A stretch of 64,000 nucleotides of DNA from Candidatus Opimibacter skivensis (GCA_016721905.1 JADKHH010000033.1:1-64000), one strand, 5' to 3'; shown: positions 26,944 through 36,717, counted from the first letter of the stretch. A program made the numbers and translations. The notes: a model not told the origin generated them from the letters alone.

Positions 26944-27777
26944 TCAGAGTTCTATCACCGTCCCCTCCACCGCCATCTCAAACGGAAAAGGATAAGCGGT
27001 CTTTTCCTTTAGCCGGGAATAACATGCATCCAACTGTGCATCTGAATGCGTGGGATCATGATGCATGAGGAGCAGGCGCTTTGCTTTGGTCACTGAGGCA
27101 AATTCCAATGCATCTTCCATCGTGGTATGCCCCCATCCTTTTTTCACTATATAATCCTCCTCGGTGTACTGCGCATCATGTAGCAATAGATCTGCTTCAT
27201 AGGCCAGCTCGCTGCCGGACAACCATCGGATATCATGATTCAATCCGCCGCGACCTAAAGCAGGTTCATGATCCGGGATATAGGTAAAGACCCCGCTTCG
27301 GGTAGTAACACGATAACCAACCGTGGGACCGGGGTGAATGACATAAGCAGATTGGATAGTAAAAGGACCTATGTTGAAACTACTATTCCCGATTTCATGC
27401 ACTTCCAGTTGACATGTCAGGTCACGAAAATAAAATGGCGAAAGAGGTGGTGAAAAATACCGGCCTAACCTCGTGCGCAGACTATGTGCATGTGTGTGCG
27501 GGCCCCAGATATGCACTTCCTTTGTTGGATCAAACAATGGCTTAAAAAAACTAAGGCCCTGGATATGATCAATATGTAAATGCGTCAGCAATATGTCAAT
27601 CCTCGGGCAATCAAGGTTATGACTGAAGTTGAGATTTGTGATCCCGCTACCCGCATCCAGCACCAGCATGCAGCCATCTTCTTCCACTTCGATGCAGGAG
27701 GTATTGCCTCCATACACTCTTGTACTGGGGTTGAAGGTGGGTATGGATCCACGTACGCCCCATAAAGTGATTTTCAT
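26944..27777 (-). CDS. metallo-beta-lactamase-fold hydrolase
   Basis: A 277-residue hydrolase of the MBL fold. It starts MKITLWGVRGSIPTFNP, a family signature shared with phosphodiesterase-like MBL proteins. The metal-binding motif HLHIDHIQG (HxHxDH) is intact, and further ligand positions follow at PDHE, DAQY, GWGHTT and MHHDP. Its start overlaps the stop of the PAS gene (ATGA), so it probably forms a two-gene unit with it. It may act on a cyclic or nucleotide-type phosphodiester, but the substrate cannot be read from sequence. Confidence 0.85.
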   Translation of the reverse strand: MKITLWGVRGSIPTFNPSTRVYGGNTSCIEVEEDGCMLVLDAGSGITNLNFSHNLDCPRIDILLTHLHIDHIQGLSFFKPLFDPTKEVHIWGPHTHAHSLRTRLGRYFSPPLSPFYFRDLTCQLEVHEIGNSSFNIGPFTIQSAYVIHPGPTVGYRVTTRSGVFTYIPDHEPALGRGGLNHDIRWLSGSELAYEADLLLHDAQYTEEDYIVKKGWGHTTMEDALEFASVTKAKRLLLMHHDPTHSDAQLDACYSRLKEKTAYPFPFEMAVEGTVIEL

Positions 27778-28166
27778 TCGTCAGAAGGCCTCCAGAAGAT
27801 AGCTACGGCGCCTACAAAAATGCCGGCCCTGCCAATGATCGGATATGAGGAAACAGATATTTTTTCGGACTTCCCTTTCAGGCTTTCGATCCAGAAAGTC
27901 TTGAAGTATGGCAACTGATTCAACAGGGTCTTGACCAGGGGAAGATCCTCCGGCTCCAACAGTTTACCATTTTCATCCTTGGAAAAGAATATAGTAGACC
28001 ATTCTTCCACTTTCATTTCTCCGGTATCCTGATATCGCTTTCCCAGGATCTCCTCCGCAGGTTCGTTATAGAACAGGAGGTTGCCAACCGTATCTGTGAT
28101 AAACACAGGTATAGCAAGGCAATCAGCTAGCTGACGATTCAGGATTATTTCAATCGGATACGCCAT
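27774..28166 (-). CDS. PAS-domain protein
   Basis: A 130-residue stand-alone PAS domain. LADCLAIPVFITDTVGNLLFYNEPAEEILG is the usual N-cap and first strands. The later FWIESLKGKSEKISVSSYPIIG and IFVGAVAIFWR are the closing strands. There is no output domain in the chain. Coupled to the downstream MBL hydrolase by an ATGA overlap, so it may sense a signal for it. The cofactor is unknown. Confidence 0.8.
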   Translation of the reverse strand: MAYPIEIILNRQLADCLAIPVFITDTVGNLLFYNEPAEEILGKRYQDTGEMKVEEWSTIFFSKDENGKLLEPEDLPLVKTLLNQLPYFKTFWIESLKGKSEKISVSSYPIIGRAGIFVGAVAIFWRPSDE

Positions 28167-28287
28167 ATGCTTTGAGTTTTTGAGACAAGCCTACGGATTT
28201 TTAAGGGCCGTCAATTTAGTACATTTTCTCAATAACCATTCTTTTCATCCAGATGTACACCTGATGTTGATTTTATTAATCTTCAAT

Positions 28288-29052
28288 TTAGGTTAATGTA
28301 AAAGGTTCATACTGCACATACACAAATCGGCCGCCCATCGATGCTTCAAGTTGAACAGGATCAGGATAAGCTACCTTGGCCAACTTTGTGACAAGGCCCT
28401 TTGCATGTTTATTCTCATCATGGGTATGCACTACCCATCGAGGATCAAGTGCCTCCACCAGGCTTAATGCATTCACAGTACCAGGGTTTGAGATACCACC
28501 GAGGAACACCGGCAATTTAAAACTAGAGAAACTGGTGATCAAAAGCAGTGTCTTATAAGCCTGCAAGGCTTTCAATTGATTTGTACTGAGCGTAAATCCA
28601 TGTGGAAAATAAACCACTACCTCATCCTTATGCCGGATCACTATCCCGTTATAGATAGGATCTATCATCCTGCCCGGATCGAGATAGGCTAGCTGAAGTG
28701 CTCCTTGATCAAGCCATTCGCCTGAGGTCAGTTCAGGGAGTATGTTGATTTCTCTTCCACGCATCTCTCTCTTTAACCTTTTTGATGCAGATGGCGTGGC
28801 AATGAAAGGAACAGTCTGCAATTCCTTCAAAGTCTGCTGATGGCAATGATCTGAATAGGCCTGTGAAATCAAGATGGCCTGGTACTCCCCTATCGTATCA
28901 ACAGGCACAGGAGCCGTTACATGCCACTGTTCATTGAACCAGGAAAAACCATCCACTTCAGAACCAATAAGCCAGGGATCAATCAGGATAGTGGTACCAG
29001 CCCAGGAAAGTGCCCAGCTGGAATCCATGTTGAGCCGTCGTAAGGTTAACAT
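28288..29052 (-). CDS. MBL-fold (UlaG-like) hydrolase, divergent metal site
   Basis: A 254-residue protein with an MBL-like start (GTTILIDPWLIGSEVDG) and the motif SQAYSDHCHQQT, which keeps SDHCH but lacks the first histidine of HxHxDH. Later residues VVHTHDENKH could supply metal ligands. The degenerate first motif suggests an altered metal site or a non-hydrolytic member. Nothing in the neighbourhood points to a substrate. Confidence 0.65.
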   Translation of the reverse strand: MLTLRRLNMDSSWALSWAGTTILIDPWLIGSEVDGFSWFNEQWHVTAPVPVDTIGEYQAILISQAYSDHCHQQTLKELQTVPFIATPSASKRLKREMRGREINILPELTSGEWLDQGALQLAYLDPGRMIDPIYNGIVIRHKDEVVVYFPHGFTLSTNQLKALQAYKTLLLITSFSSFKLPVFLGGISNPGTVNALSLVEALDPRWVVHTHDENKHAKGLVTKLAKVAYPDPVQLEASMGGRFVYVQYEPFTLT

Positions 29053-29153
29053 CGGGCTAAATATAGGCTTTTATAGAAATGAAGCTGGTCTCCAAATATC
29101 TTGCTATTGAATTCAGTGTTTCGATTCAATATTGTTCAGATTGCAGCGCCTGT

Positions 29154-31394
29154 TTATTTGTCTTCCTTACGAAATGGTATCACCAGGCTACCTTCCTCAC
29201 TTTGGATATGCAACCAATAGAATCCCGGGGATAATGTTTGGATATCCCATGCAAGATGTAATTCTCTGCCTTGTTGCTGTTGGTGATCCATACGCCTGCC
29301 TTGTGCATCCACAATCATCATTTGAAGTTTCTGATGACTCGTAAAACGCAGATCAATGGTCATCTGATCACTTACCGGATTTGGATAAAGGCTTGAGGAA
29401 ATAAGCCCTGGCAACATATTCACCGCACTACTTACTTCGACCGTTGCACAATACTCAGTTGTGCAACCGAGACAATCACTGATCGTGACACAATACTCCG
29501 CCGGAGCCAGCCCCTGTATAGCGGAAGTAGTCTGACCTGTACTCCATAGATAACTAAATGGCTCGCAACCTCCCTGGGGATCAATGCTGATAGATCCATT
29601 CGATTGCCCTGCATCAGCCATCATCACTACAGCATCTATATCGATTGGCGTTGGTATATTGTTAATGGAAGTGCTAGTACCAGCACTGAGATTATAATAG
29701 GACCCACTACCACTTTGTTGAAGCTCCATGCTACGTACCATATAGGAAATGATGCCTTCCGCAGGACATGCATCCGTATAGGCTGTGACCGTCAGCGGTG
29801 TCTGGTTGAGCAGTTGATACACGCTGTCCGTGTCTGATTTTTTATAAATATAATATCCGGCGGAATTGGAAACCTCCGCCCACTCTACCTGAATATGCAA
29901 TCCGACCTGATAGGCCACCAGACTGTCAACCGGCTGATGCACATGCATGCGCAAGGTTGGATCACCCATGAGTGCCGTATGAACGTAATCATTGTAAAAG
30001 GGTGGCCAATACAAACCTCTGTTATTCATCGTCACCTCCGCGGCATATCCGAGATGCCCGCCGAGTGCCATGTGATGCAACAACCAATTAGGCCTGTTGC
30101 CCCAGGTACTTGCCAGGCAGGTACGTGAAGCGATGGCCCCTCTGAGGAAATCATTTGGATAATCCCAGTCACCAAAGTAAGATCCAAATAACATTGTGAA
30201 AATGGTCTGCAATGAATCTGTTGTAAAATTGGTAGTACTCGAAATATCAGATGCACTCTCAGGCCCACCTCCACCGCAACCATAAGACCACAGGTAAGAT
30301 TGATTCGAAAGCGTTTGTCGGTATGGAAGATCCTTGACCTTGGAGATGCCAAACATCGGTGCAAAATTTCGCCAGCCAGCCTGACCCAAGGCTTCTACAC
30401 TGTTGGAAAAATTATTGTCCACAATACCACGCTCCTCCATTGGCATCCTTCCTGTACGCCATGCATGATCCTTGTCAAGGTATCGGCGCAATAACTGCTC
30501 TTCAGATTCAGGGAATTTATCCATGTTGCTGAAGTCAACCCGGCCAACCTGCAGTACAGACAGTGCCGGAAACTTACTGTTATCAAACTTGCCATCGCCT
30601 GGCCTGTTGTCATTTCTCGAACTGGCTGCAGTGGTATTGTTGATGGTCGCATCTGTCCATACACCATCAAGGATGGCATAATATCCATCACTTGGCCATG
30701 CGCCCTTATGGTCACTATTGTGTCCGTCAGGTGCAATATCTCCAGAATATGGTACGGGTACTCGACCAAACAGAAACACGGCTTGATGTGCATCAGGGTT
30801 AGCTTCAGCCCATGCCCGGATATATGACTTTACAGTTTGAACAGAATCATTTTTGTCCACATAAAGGGCATCGGGATACCAGCCATCCCCTTCGAGATCT
30901 GCCATCAAACGCAGGATCTCTGGGGCGAGTGTATTTTTTATAAGTGCTGTCAATGACGACCAGACAAGATCCATGATGATGGACGGGGGCAACTCGATAC
31001 CAGCGTAAATATATCCGGCACCGATATTCTTGTTGCCCTCCCCGGTTGGAAATGCCGGAAGGCTTTTCAGCACCTGGTACTCGTACCCTGTTCCTGCGAC
31101 GACAGCGGTATCAGTCCATGAGGTGGCGGTTGAACTCAGTATGGCCAGACTATCGCCCCATGCCTGATCTGTGAGGGCTTTTCGCCAAATGGTATATCCA
31201 CCATTAGCTGTATCGGCAACCCAGTTTAATACAATCAGGGGTGGATCTTGCTGTACCGAAGCTTCTAGTATGACCGATTGCCTGGCGTCAAATATATTTT
31301 GAGAAAATACGGAGTTGCTTAAAAGGCAAAACAGCAATATGAAGCTGATGATACTGTATAGTTGAATGACTAAGTTGGCTTTCTTCATTTTCAA
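29154..31394 (-). CDS. T9SS-sorted protein with a gingipain (C25)-like fold
   Basis: A 746-residue secreted protein. Signal peptide at the start (LYSIISFILLFCLLSNSVFS), then a fibronectin-type module (residues 45-110). The next 330 residues resemble the caspase-like C25/gingipain fold: AVFLFGRVPVPYSGDIAPDGHNSDHKGAW holds a candidate His, LWSYGCGGGGPES a candidate Cys, and YVHTALMGDPTLRMH is a typical closing motif. A further Fn3-like module and an SprB-type repeat (LWSTGQTTSAIQGLAPAEYCVTISD) follow, then a type IX sorting tail (YPNPVSDQM). Possibly a surface protease; whether it is active is uncertain. Confidence 0.7.
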   Translation of the reverse strand: MKMKKANLVIQLYSIISFILLFCLLSNSVFSQNIFDARQSVILEASVQQDPPLIVLNWVADTANGGYTIWRKALTDQAWGDSLAILSSTATSWTDTAVVAGTGYEYQVLKSLPAFPTGEGNKNIGAGYIYAGIELPPSIIMDLVWSSLTALIKNTLAPEILRLMADLEGDGWYPDALYVDKNDSVQTVKSYIRAWAEANPDAHQAVFLFGRVPVPYSGDIAPDGHNSDHKGAWPSDGYYAILDGVWTDATINNTTAASSRNDNRPGDGKFDNSKFPALSVLQVGRVDFSNMDKFPESEEQLLRRYLDKDHAWRTGRMPMEERGIVDNNFSNSVEALGQAGWRNFAPMFGISKVKDLPYRQTLSNQSYLWSYGCGGGGPESASDISSTTNFTTDSLQTIFTMLFGSYFGDWDYPNDFLRGAIASRTCLASTWGNRPNWLLHHMALGGHLGYAAEVTMNNRGLYWPPFYNDYVHTALMGDPTLRMHVHQPVDSLVAYQVGLHIQVEWAEVSNSAGYYIYKKSDTDSVYQLLNQTPLTVTAYTDACPAEGIISYMVRSMELQQSGSGSYYNLSAGTSTSINNIPTPIDIDAVVMMADAGQSNGSISIDPQGGCEPFSYLWSTGQTTSAIQGLAPAEYCVTISDCLGCTTEYCATVEVSSAVNMLPGLISSSLYPNPVSDQMTIDLRFTSHQKLQMMIVDAQGRRMDHQQQQGRELHLAWDIQTLSPGFYWLHIQSEEGSLVIPFRKEDK

Positions 31395-31475
31395 GTTAAA
31401 TGATTGACAGGATATTGCACCTTGTAGATGCTGCTTACAATTTACCTAGATGCAATAATGTACAAAAACGTTGCC

Positions 31476-31582
31476 TTAAGGGCGCCTCTAATAACCCAAT
31501 GATAATTAATTATCCGTATTGATTGACAGCTCTTTATAAAAAGTATTATTCCCTTTTTGATAGTTATTAGAAGCGCCCTTAA
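31476..31582. mobile_element. MITE-like element, copy 1
   Basis: A 107-bp element with terminal inverted repeats. Left end TTAAGGGCGCCTCTAATAAC, right end GTTATTAGAAGCGCCCTTAA, AT-rich interior without an ORF. A related copy with CTAG ends lies at 56393-56497. The flanking TA fits the target-site duplication of IS630/Tc1-type elements (inference). It sits between the C25-like gene and the aminopeptidase gene. Confidence 0.6.
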
Positions 31583-31622
31583 AAATGAGAACTCCTGATT
31601 CCTGTGCGTTGATTGGTTTGAC

Positions 31623-32642
31623 TCAGATCTTACCTGCATCAACATCCTTGATAAAGCCGATCACTCCGGTCATAAATACCTGCTGATCATCCCACATCGC
31701 CAGGTGGCTTCCGTTGGGACAATAGAGGTAGCGACCTTTCTGCACCAATTTACTTTGCTCCTCCATGGCTTTCGGATCCATCGTATCATGTTTGGCCCCG
31801 ACCATCAAGGTGGGGATGGAGATTTCTTTGAGACGGTCTTTGATATCCCACTTAGCCAGACGGCCACTGATCCGAAATTCACTAGGTCCTTGCATCATTG
31901 TATATACCTCCCCGTTCACGTGCTTCATAGCGCGGTTAAAACCATCTGGCCATTCCTCTAACCTGCAGAGGTGTTCCCGATAAAAATGGGGAATGAGTAG
32001 TTCCATATACCGCGGATTACTGAAATCCTTTTTCGCTTCAATAGCTGTGATCTCTTCGAGCACCTCCGGCTTCATTTGTTTAGCGAGCACTTCATCTGCA
32101 TACTTTCCATACTCAGGAGCGCTGGCCATCATATTGGCCACAACCATCCCTTTCAAATGCTGCTGATACTTGAGGGCATACTCCATGGCAAGGATACCTC
32201 CCCATGAATTACCTACCACATAAAAGTTAGTGCTGTCTGCACCAATGGCCTGGCGCACCTGTTCGACTTCTTCAACAAACCGCTCTGTCGTCCAGAGGCT
32301 GCTGTCCTTTGGCTGGTCACTGTAATAGGAACCTAATTGGTCATACTCATAAAACTCAAATGCCTCGCGCTGAAAAAAGGTTTCGAAACATTCCATGTAT
32401 TCATGGGTCATGGCCGGACCGCCATGCAGCAACAGGATTTTAATCTTCGGATTGTTGCCAAATCGTTTGGTCCAAACCTTGAACTCACCTGCGGGTGTTT
32501 GAATCGGTATCATCCGAATACCCGCCGACTCCACACCATCCCCGTAAGTAAAATATTTTTCTAATGCAGTTCCTGAAGGATGCTCCTGTCGGGTGCAGGA
32601 AAAAATAAATAAGAGTAATACTGGAAGGACTACGAATCGCAT
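31623..32642 (-). CDS. prolyl aminopeptidase-like alpha/beta hydrolase lipoprotein (S33)
   Basis: A 339-residue lipoprotein (MRFVVLPVLLLFIFSC, lipobox FSC). The alpha/beta hydrolase core has an oxyanion loop (LLLHGGPAMTHEY), a nucleophile elbow (VVGNSWGGILAMEYAL, Ser), an acid (GAKHDTMDP) and a catalytic His (NGSHLAMW). HGGP together with NSWGG is the pattern of the S33 proline iminopeptidase group. It is attached to the envelope, so it probably trims peptides outside the cytoplasm. It stands alone. Confidence 0.85.
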   Translation of the reverse strand: MRFVVLPVLLLFIFSCTRQEHPSGTALEKYFTYGDGVESAGIRMIPIQTPAGEFKVWTKRFGNNPKIKILLLHGGPAMTHEYMECFETFFQREAFEFYEYDQLGSYYSDQPKDSSLWTTERFVEEVEQVRQAIGADSTNFYVVGNSWGGILAMEYALKYQQHLKGMVVANMMASAPEYGKYADEVLAKQMKPEVLEEITAIEAKKDFSNPRYMELLIPHFYREHLCRLEEWPDGFNRAMKHVNGEVYTMMQGPSEFRISGRLAKWDIKDRLKEISIPTLMVGAKHDTMDPKAMEEQSKLVQKGRYLYCPNGSHLAMWDDQQVFMTGVIGFIKDVDAGKI

Positions 32643-32772
32643 TGGAAATGATTTAGTGTTACTTAGACAAACTCCACAAGCTACGACACCTATCAGGGGT
32701 CATTGCCTGGGTGGTGACAGACATCACCGAACTAATATAACACTAAATGATTTAACGCGAAGGACTACTTCA

Positions 32773-33816
32773 TTAGCATCCATTAAACCTCCTGATAGCA
32801 AACACGGACTTATCTGAAGCTACTACATCATATCGCTCTTTACCTTTGGAAGCGTGTACGAGTTGCCATGAGCCACCCTTATCACCTGAACGATAAATAC
32901 CGGAATCAAGGCTGCAAAAGAGGTAATCGCCTGACTGTACAATTCCAAAGATAACCTGATCCGATGGCAGACTGGCATCAAGAGAAGCCCACGTTTCCCC
33001 ACCATCAGCAGAAACAAGCAGATCATTTTTTATTCTGTTTTGGATAGAATCCTTATTAGGACTCACCCCTTCAAAAATGGCTGTGACACCGCTTTCAATA
33101 TTACCTATGTGATATGCTCGTCCAATATTTGTTTCAATCAGATCCCAATGTTCGCCGTCATTGGCAGAACGCAACAATCCCTGAAGCCCGCCGGCAAATA
33201 AGAATTTGTCTGCGAGGTGGATGGAGGTCACCATATCCCCTTTGAAAACCTGCTTCCAGGACTTACATCCATCTGTTGATTTGTAGATTCCTGTATCTGA
33301 TCCAACGAGCACACTTCCGTCAGGAGCTTCCACTAAGGTGCGCACAGACCGTCCTTCCAATGTATTGCCGACATGGATCCAGATACCTGATCCTTGCATT
33401 TCAGTAAAGAATCCTACACCTGCGGTATAGCCGTAAAGGCTAGCCCGGCCTGGAAATATTTCTTCAATTCGCTTATCTGGAAATACTTCCCTTTGCCATA
33501 CAGGATTGGAAGCATATCCATTCTTTTGGAAAAGACCATACGCCGAATTAAAGAAGAGTTGGCCACCACTTGTAAAGAGCATCCCGCTTTCGATATCCTT
33601 TGGAAGTCCTGCTCCTGCATCCAGCCATGTCTTGCCCTCATCGACGGATTGCAAAATGACATTTTCAGCGGATGGATTCGTCTCTCGTGACATGGTCTGC
33701 TGTGTATCAATAGTTTTAAAGCTGGCCTTTCTAGCTTGATGCTGCGGCACATCATGCTGCTGGCATGCAAACTGAATCTGGAAAAGGGTTGCTAAAGCGA
33801 GAATACGGATGTGCAT
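32773..33816 (-). CDS. BNR/HCF136-like beta-propeller lipoprotein
   Basis: 347 residues from the ATG at 33816, the start of a signal peptide (MHIRILALATLFQIQFAC) with a lipobox Cys. The frame opens earlier at 33849, but that extension has no signal-like sequence. The mature protein is a seven-blade-like propeller. Asp-box-type repeats are visible (YKSTDGCKSWKQVF, VSADGGETWASLD, YRSGDKGGSWQLVH), as in BNR/sialidase and photosystem-stability proteins. No catalytic residues can be assigned; probably a binding protein. Confidence 0.7.
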   Translation of the reverse strand: MHIRILALATLFQIQFACQQHDVPQHQARKASFKTIDTQQTMSRETNPSAENVILQSVDEGKTWLDAGAGLPKDIESGMLFTSGGQLFFNSAYGLFQKNGYASNPVWQREVFPDKRIEEIFPGRASLYGYTAGVGFFTEMQGSGIWIHVGNTLEGRSVRTLVEAPDGSVLVGSDTGIYKSTDGCKSWKQVFKGDMVTSIHLADKFLFAGGLQGLLRSANDGEHWDLIETNIGRAYHIGNIESGVTAIFEGVSPNKDSIQNRIKNDLLVSADGGETWASLDASLPSDQVIFGIVQSGDYLFCSLDSGIYRSGDKGGSWQLVHASKGKERYDVVASDKSVFAIRRFNGC

Positions 33817-33938
33817 GGTTTTGTATTTATACATGAAAAGATGCAACAAAAGTATGGTAGGCAGACAGGGGTATTTGTTGCAGACTTGTTATAGAGATGT
33901 CACTAAGTTGTTATAGACAGCTCAAAGAAGGATTAAAA

Positions 33939-34628
33939 TTAACAACCGGTATTGCCAATAATGAATTCAAAGTCCTGGGATACTCTTGTGCCCTTAATAT
34001 CCACAGCAGGCTTCCACTTTGGCATATTATTCAGCGTTTTTAGCAACAGATTATCTGTCTTTGGGTCTCCGGAAGTTGTGGTGAGCCGAGCATTTGTGGT
34101 TTGCCCTTGTTCGTCAATCGTAAACCGAATAATGACTTGCTGCAACTCCTTGAAAGACTCATTGGGGATTTTAGATATTGCGTTTTCTTTTAAATACGCT
34201 TTCATGGACTCATTTCCACCCGGATATTCAGCTTCATGTTCCGGTACGACTGTGGCTGTATAATGCATATACCGGACATCAAGCTCCTTGGTTATAAAGT
34301 TCTTTGATTTGTAAGCGACATCGATCACTACTTCATCGCCCAGATCAGTGCTTTTCAAAAGGCTGACCTGTTCAGGGGTAAGATGATCATTGATACCCAT
34401 ACCCTGATTGACTTTATCTCCGGAGACCACTGATATTCCCGTGGAAACATACTCAGCTATCCACGATACGGGGTAGCCATCTATAAGATCAGCCATGTTG
34501 GTGGCCATATCCAATTTTTCAGCTTTGACAGGACGAGCATAGGCTCCTTTTATCTCAAACGGAAGGTCTTGAGAAAAAACCGTAAAAACTGTAAGTAGCA
34601 GAAGCGATGTTATTATTTCCCTTTTCAT
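33939..34628 (-). CDS. exported protein with a TonB-like C-terminal domain
   Basis: 229 residues from the ATG at 34628 (MKREIITSLLLLTVFTVFS). The N-terminal half is unrecognised. The C-terminal 90 residues resemble the TonB C-terminal fold: AEYPGGNESMKAYLKENA, then VIIRFTIDEQGQTTNARLTTTSGDPKTDNLL and PKWKPAVDIKGTRVSQDFEFII. The YPGG-to-IPxWxP pattern is typical of Bacteroidota 'energy transducer TonB' proteins, but there is no membrane anchor or proline-rich spacer here. It therefore does not act as a full TonB. Confidence 0.75.
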   Translation of the reverse strand: MKREIITSLLLLTVFTVFSQDLPFEIKGAYARPVKAEKLDMATNMADLIDGYPVSWIAEYVSTGISVVSGDKVNQGMGINDHLTPEQVSLLKSTDLGDEVVIDVAYKSKNFITKELDVRYMHYTATVVPEHEAEYPGGNESMKAYLKENAISKIPNESFKELQQVIIRFTIDEQGQTTNARLTTTSGDPKTDNLLLKTLNNMPKWKPAVDIKGTRVSQDFEFIIGNTGC

Positions 34629-34742
34629 TGTATACGGATTTGTGGTAAACGCAGTGTGCAAATGAGGTACAAACCTAATGCCGAATCAGGCATTAGAGAT
34701 GTTACCAACATGTTATTAGCCGCCAAATGACCCACTAATAGG

Positions 34743-35135
34743 TTAGCCAGGCGAGATTCTGAGGGGTTTTCTAAACCAATACTTTTCAATAATTACGATA
34801 GCACCGACCCCTACCGCATACATGATGAGGTCCAACCATGAAAATGAAGTTCCGATAACGATTCTGGCAACCCTTGATTTTTCCAGCCCGAGCATTTCGA
34901 CCACATTCAAATATTGCAGGAATTCGATCGTAAAGGAGAATACCAGCACAAAAACTGCCACAGTCAGTACAGGAAGTCGGAGAAATGCTTTTATAAAACA
35001 ATAGATCAGCATGACTACCAGTACATCTCCCAGGTATGGTCTGATAAAATCATCATGAACATAAAGGGCAATCAATACCTCCACCAGTAAAATAATGACA
35101 GCCAGTCCGAAATAATGCTTGTTGAATCTTATCAT
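34743..35135 (-). CDS. DUF2809 membrane protein
   Basis: A 130-residue integral membrane protein with four hydrophobic helices. The pattern DVLVVMLIYCFIKAF, FSFTIEFLQYLNVVEMLGL and GTSFSWLDLIMYAVGV matches the DUF2809 family, related in shape to VanZ-type proteins. Function unknown. It has no operon partner. Confidence 0.8.
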   Translation of the reverse strand: MIRFNKHYFGLAVIILLVEVLIALYVHDDFIRPYLGDVLVVMLIYCFIKAFLRLPVLTVAVFVLVFSFTIEFLQYLNVVEMLGLEKSRVARIVIGTSFSWLDLIMYAVGVGAIVIIEKYWFRKPLRISPG

Positions 35136-35491
35136 ACATCTGTATATCGAAATCCCATACTATAACTAAAGACTGCATTCAATAGTATCCGGCATACAAA
35201 TAAAAGAGGCTGAGGCGAAGGGGTTTATTAGTTGATAGGTTGAGGTCGTTGCCATGGTGTCCTCACCAGCAACATAGGTATGGTGTAAACGGTTAGTAGC
35301 TTATAGGCTTATTAGCTTATGGAGCTTATAGGACACAAAGATTTTTTATGACGAAGGAAACTCCATATAACGACATGTAATAGTATCCTGAATAGGAATT
35401 CAAAAATCAACTTCTCACACCTCCTTGCTCTTTGCCCTATAGTTCTTCAATGAGCAAGATCTACCTGGCTCATCGATCAGCTCTCTCTGCC
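35136..35491. other. intergenic region with repeats
   Basis: A 356-bp non-coding stretch. It holds a REP-like unit on the other strand (35247-35276), a segment of 'agcttatagg' repeats (35298-35332) and a diverged copy of the 'ccctatgctct' type repeat near 35411-35510, which reaches the 3' end of the next gene. Confidence 0.5.
35247..35276. repeat. REP-like palindromic repeat, isolated copy
   Basis: Same family as 2692-2719, inverted: GTTGCC, TGGTG, TCCT loop, CACCA, GCAAC. The only unit found away from the gasdermin island. Confidence 0.65.
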
Positions 35492-36523
35492 CTATGCTCT
35501 ATGCTTTTTCACCAATGGTGACACTTGCTCTCCTATCAACTCAATCGCCCGCATCAGCTTCTCATGTGACAAGCCGGCATTGTCCATCTGAAAAGTGAAT
35601 CTTGAAATACCTCCAAGTGCCTCGCTGTGTCTGACAATCTTGTCAGCAACTTCGTCGGGCCCACCCACCAGTAATGCACCCAAAGGTCCATTCTGTGCAT
35701 CGAATGCATACTTCGTGACAGGCGGCCAGCCTCGTTCTCTTCCGATACGCGTGAAGGTCTCAGCATATCCGGGATAATAATCAGCAACTGCTTGTGCAGT
35801 ATTTTCAGCAACATAACCAAGGGAATGTAATCCTACTTTCAATTTATCAGGTGCATGTCCTGCTTTTGTTCCAGCCTCTCGGTAGAGATCAATTAATGGC
35901 CTGAAGCGATGCGTCTCGCCACCAATGATCGCCACCATTAAGGGCAGACCCAGGGCACCTGCCCGCACAAAGGACTGTGGCGTACCTCCTACTCCAATCC
36001 AGATCGGAAAAGGATCCTGTAAAGGGCGCGGATAGATGGCCTGATCGACAAGCGCTGGTCTGAATTTACCTGACCAGTTTACAATCTCATGATCTCTTAT
36101 ATTGAGTAATAACCCCAGCTTTTCAGCAAACAAATGATCATAATCCTCCAGCCGCAAGCCAAACAATGGAAAGGCTTCCGTAAATGAACCACGACCCACG
36201 ACCATCTCAGCTCTTCCTCCAGATACAAGATCGAGCGTAGCAAAGTTTTGAAAAACGCGCACCGGATCCGCTGCACTCAATACAGTGACTGCACTGGTCA
36301 ACCGAATCTTTTTGGTCCGCCCAGCCGCTGCCGCCAATAAGATAGTGGGAGCACTATCCATAAACTCCTTACGATGATGCTCACCCATCCCGAATACATC
36401 AAGACCCACACGATCTGCGTGTTCAATCCTCTCCAACAACTCAGCAATTGACCGCTCTCTCGAACCGGCAGAACTATTCGCCTGATTGGTGACCGCTGCA
36501 AAACTGTCTATTCCTATTTCCAT
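35492..36523 (-). CDS. LLM-class (luciferase-like) flavin-dependent oxidoreductase
   Basis: A 343-residue enzyme of the bacterial luciferase-like superfamily. It starts MEIGIDSFAAVT, then GLDVFGMGEHHRKEF, IRLTSAVTVLSAADPVRVFQ and VSGGRAEMVVGRGSF. These are the TIM-barrel and FMN/F420-binding strands of the subgroup with GEHH. The substrate is not indicated. The final codons (VKKHRA) overlap a repeat-like stretch. Alone in the transcription unit. Confidence 0.9.
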   Translation of the reverse strand: MEIGIDSFAAVTNQANSSAGSRERSIAELLERIEHADRVGLDVFGMGEHHRKEFMDSAPTILLAAAAGRTKKIRLTSAVTVLSAADPVRVFQNFATLDLVSGGRAEMVVGRGSFTEAFPLFGLRLEDYDHLFAEKLGLLLNIRDHEIVNWSGKFRPALVDQAIYPRPLQDPFPIWIGVGGTPQSFVRAGALGLPLMVAIIGGETHRFRPLIDLYREAGTKAGHAPDKLKVGLHSLGYVAENTAQAVADYYPGYAETFTRIGRERGWPPVTKYAFDAQNGPLGALLVGGPDEVADKIVRHSEALGGISRFTFQMDNAGLSHEKLMRAIELIGEQVSPLVKKHRA

Positions 36524-36660
36524 GATTACGCTTTGTTAGTGTTTTATTTCCTGCCCCAGATGGTACTCTGAAATCAGGTACATAATGCAAAATCAGCCTC
36601 AAATGTTTTAGTAAAAAATGATAGGCATATCCCATCAACATATCAACCAATAAACTCCTC

Positions 36661-36710
36661 AACCCATCAACCCATCAACCTATAAACCTATAAACCTATA
36701 AACCTATAAA
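36661..36710. repeat. 8-bp tandem repeats
   Basis: Two copies of AACCCATC followed by four perfect copies of CCTATAAA (36679-36710). A simple-sequence tract, prone to slippage, about 140 bp upstream of the LLM gene start. Confidence 0.8.
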
Positions 36711-36717
36711 AATAGAC

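Noticed and set aside
28288..29052. Initially read as a standard MBL hydrolase with HxHxDH
   Set aside because: The first His of the motif is missing, so I call only a divergent fold and lower confidence.
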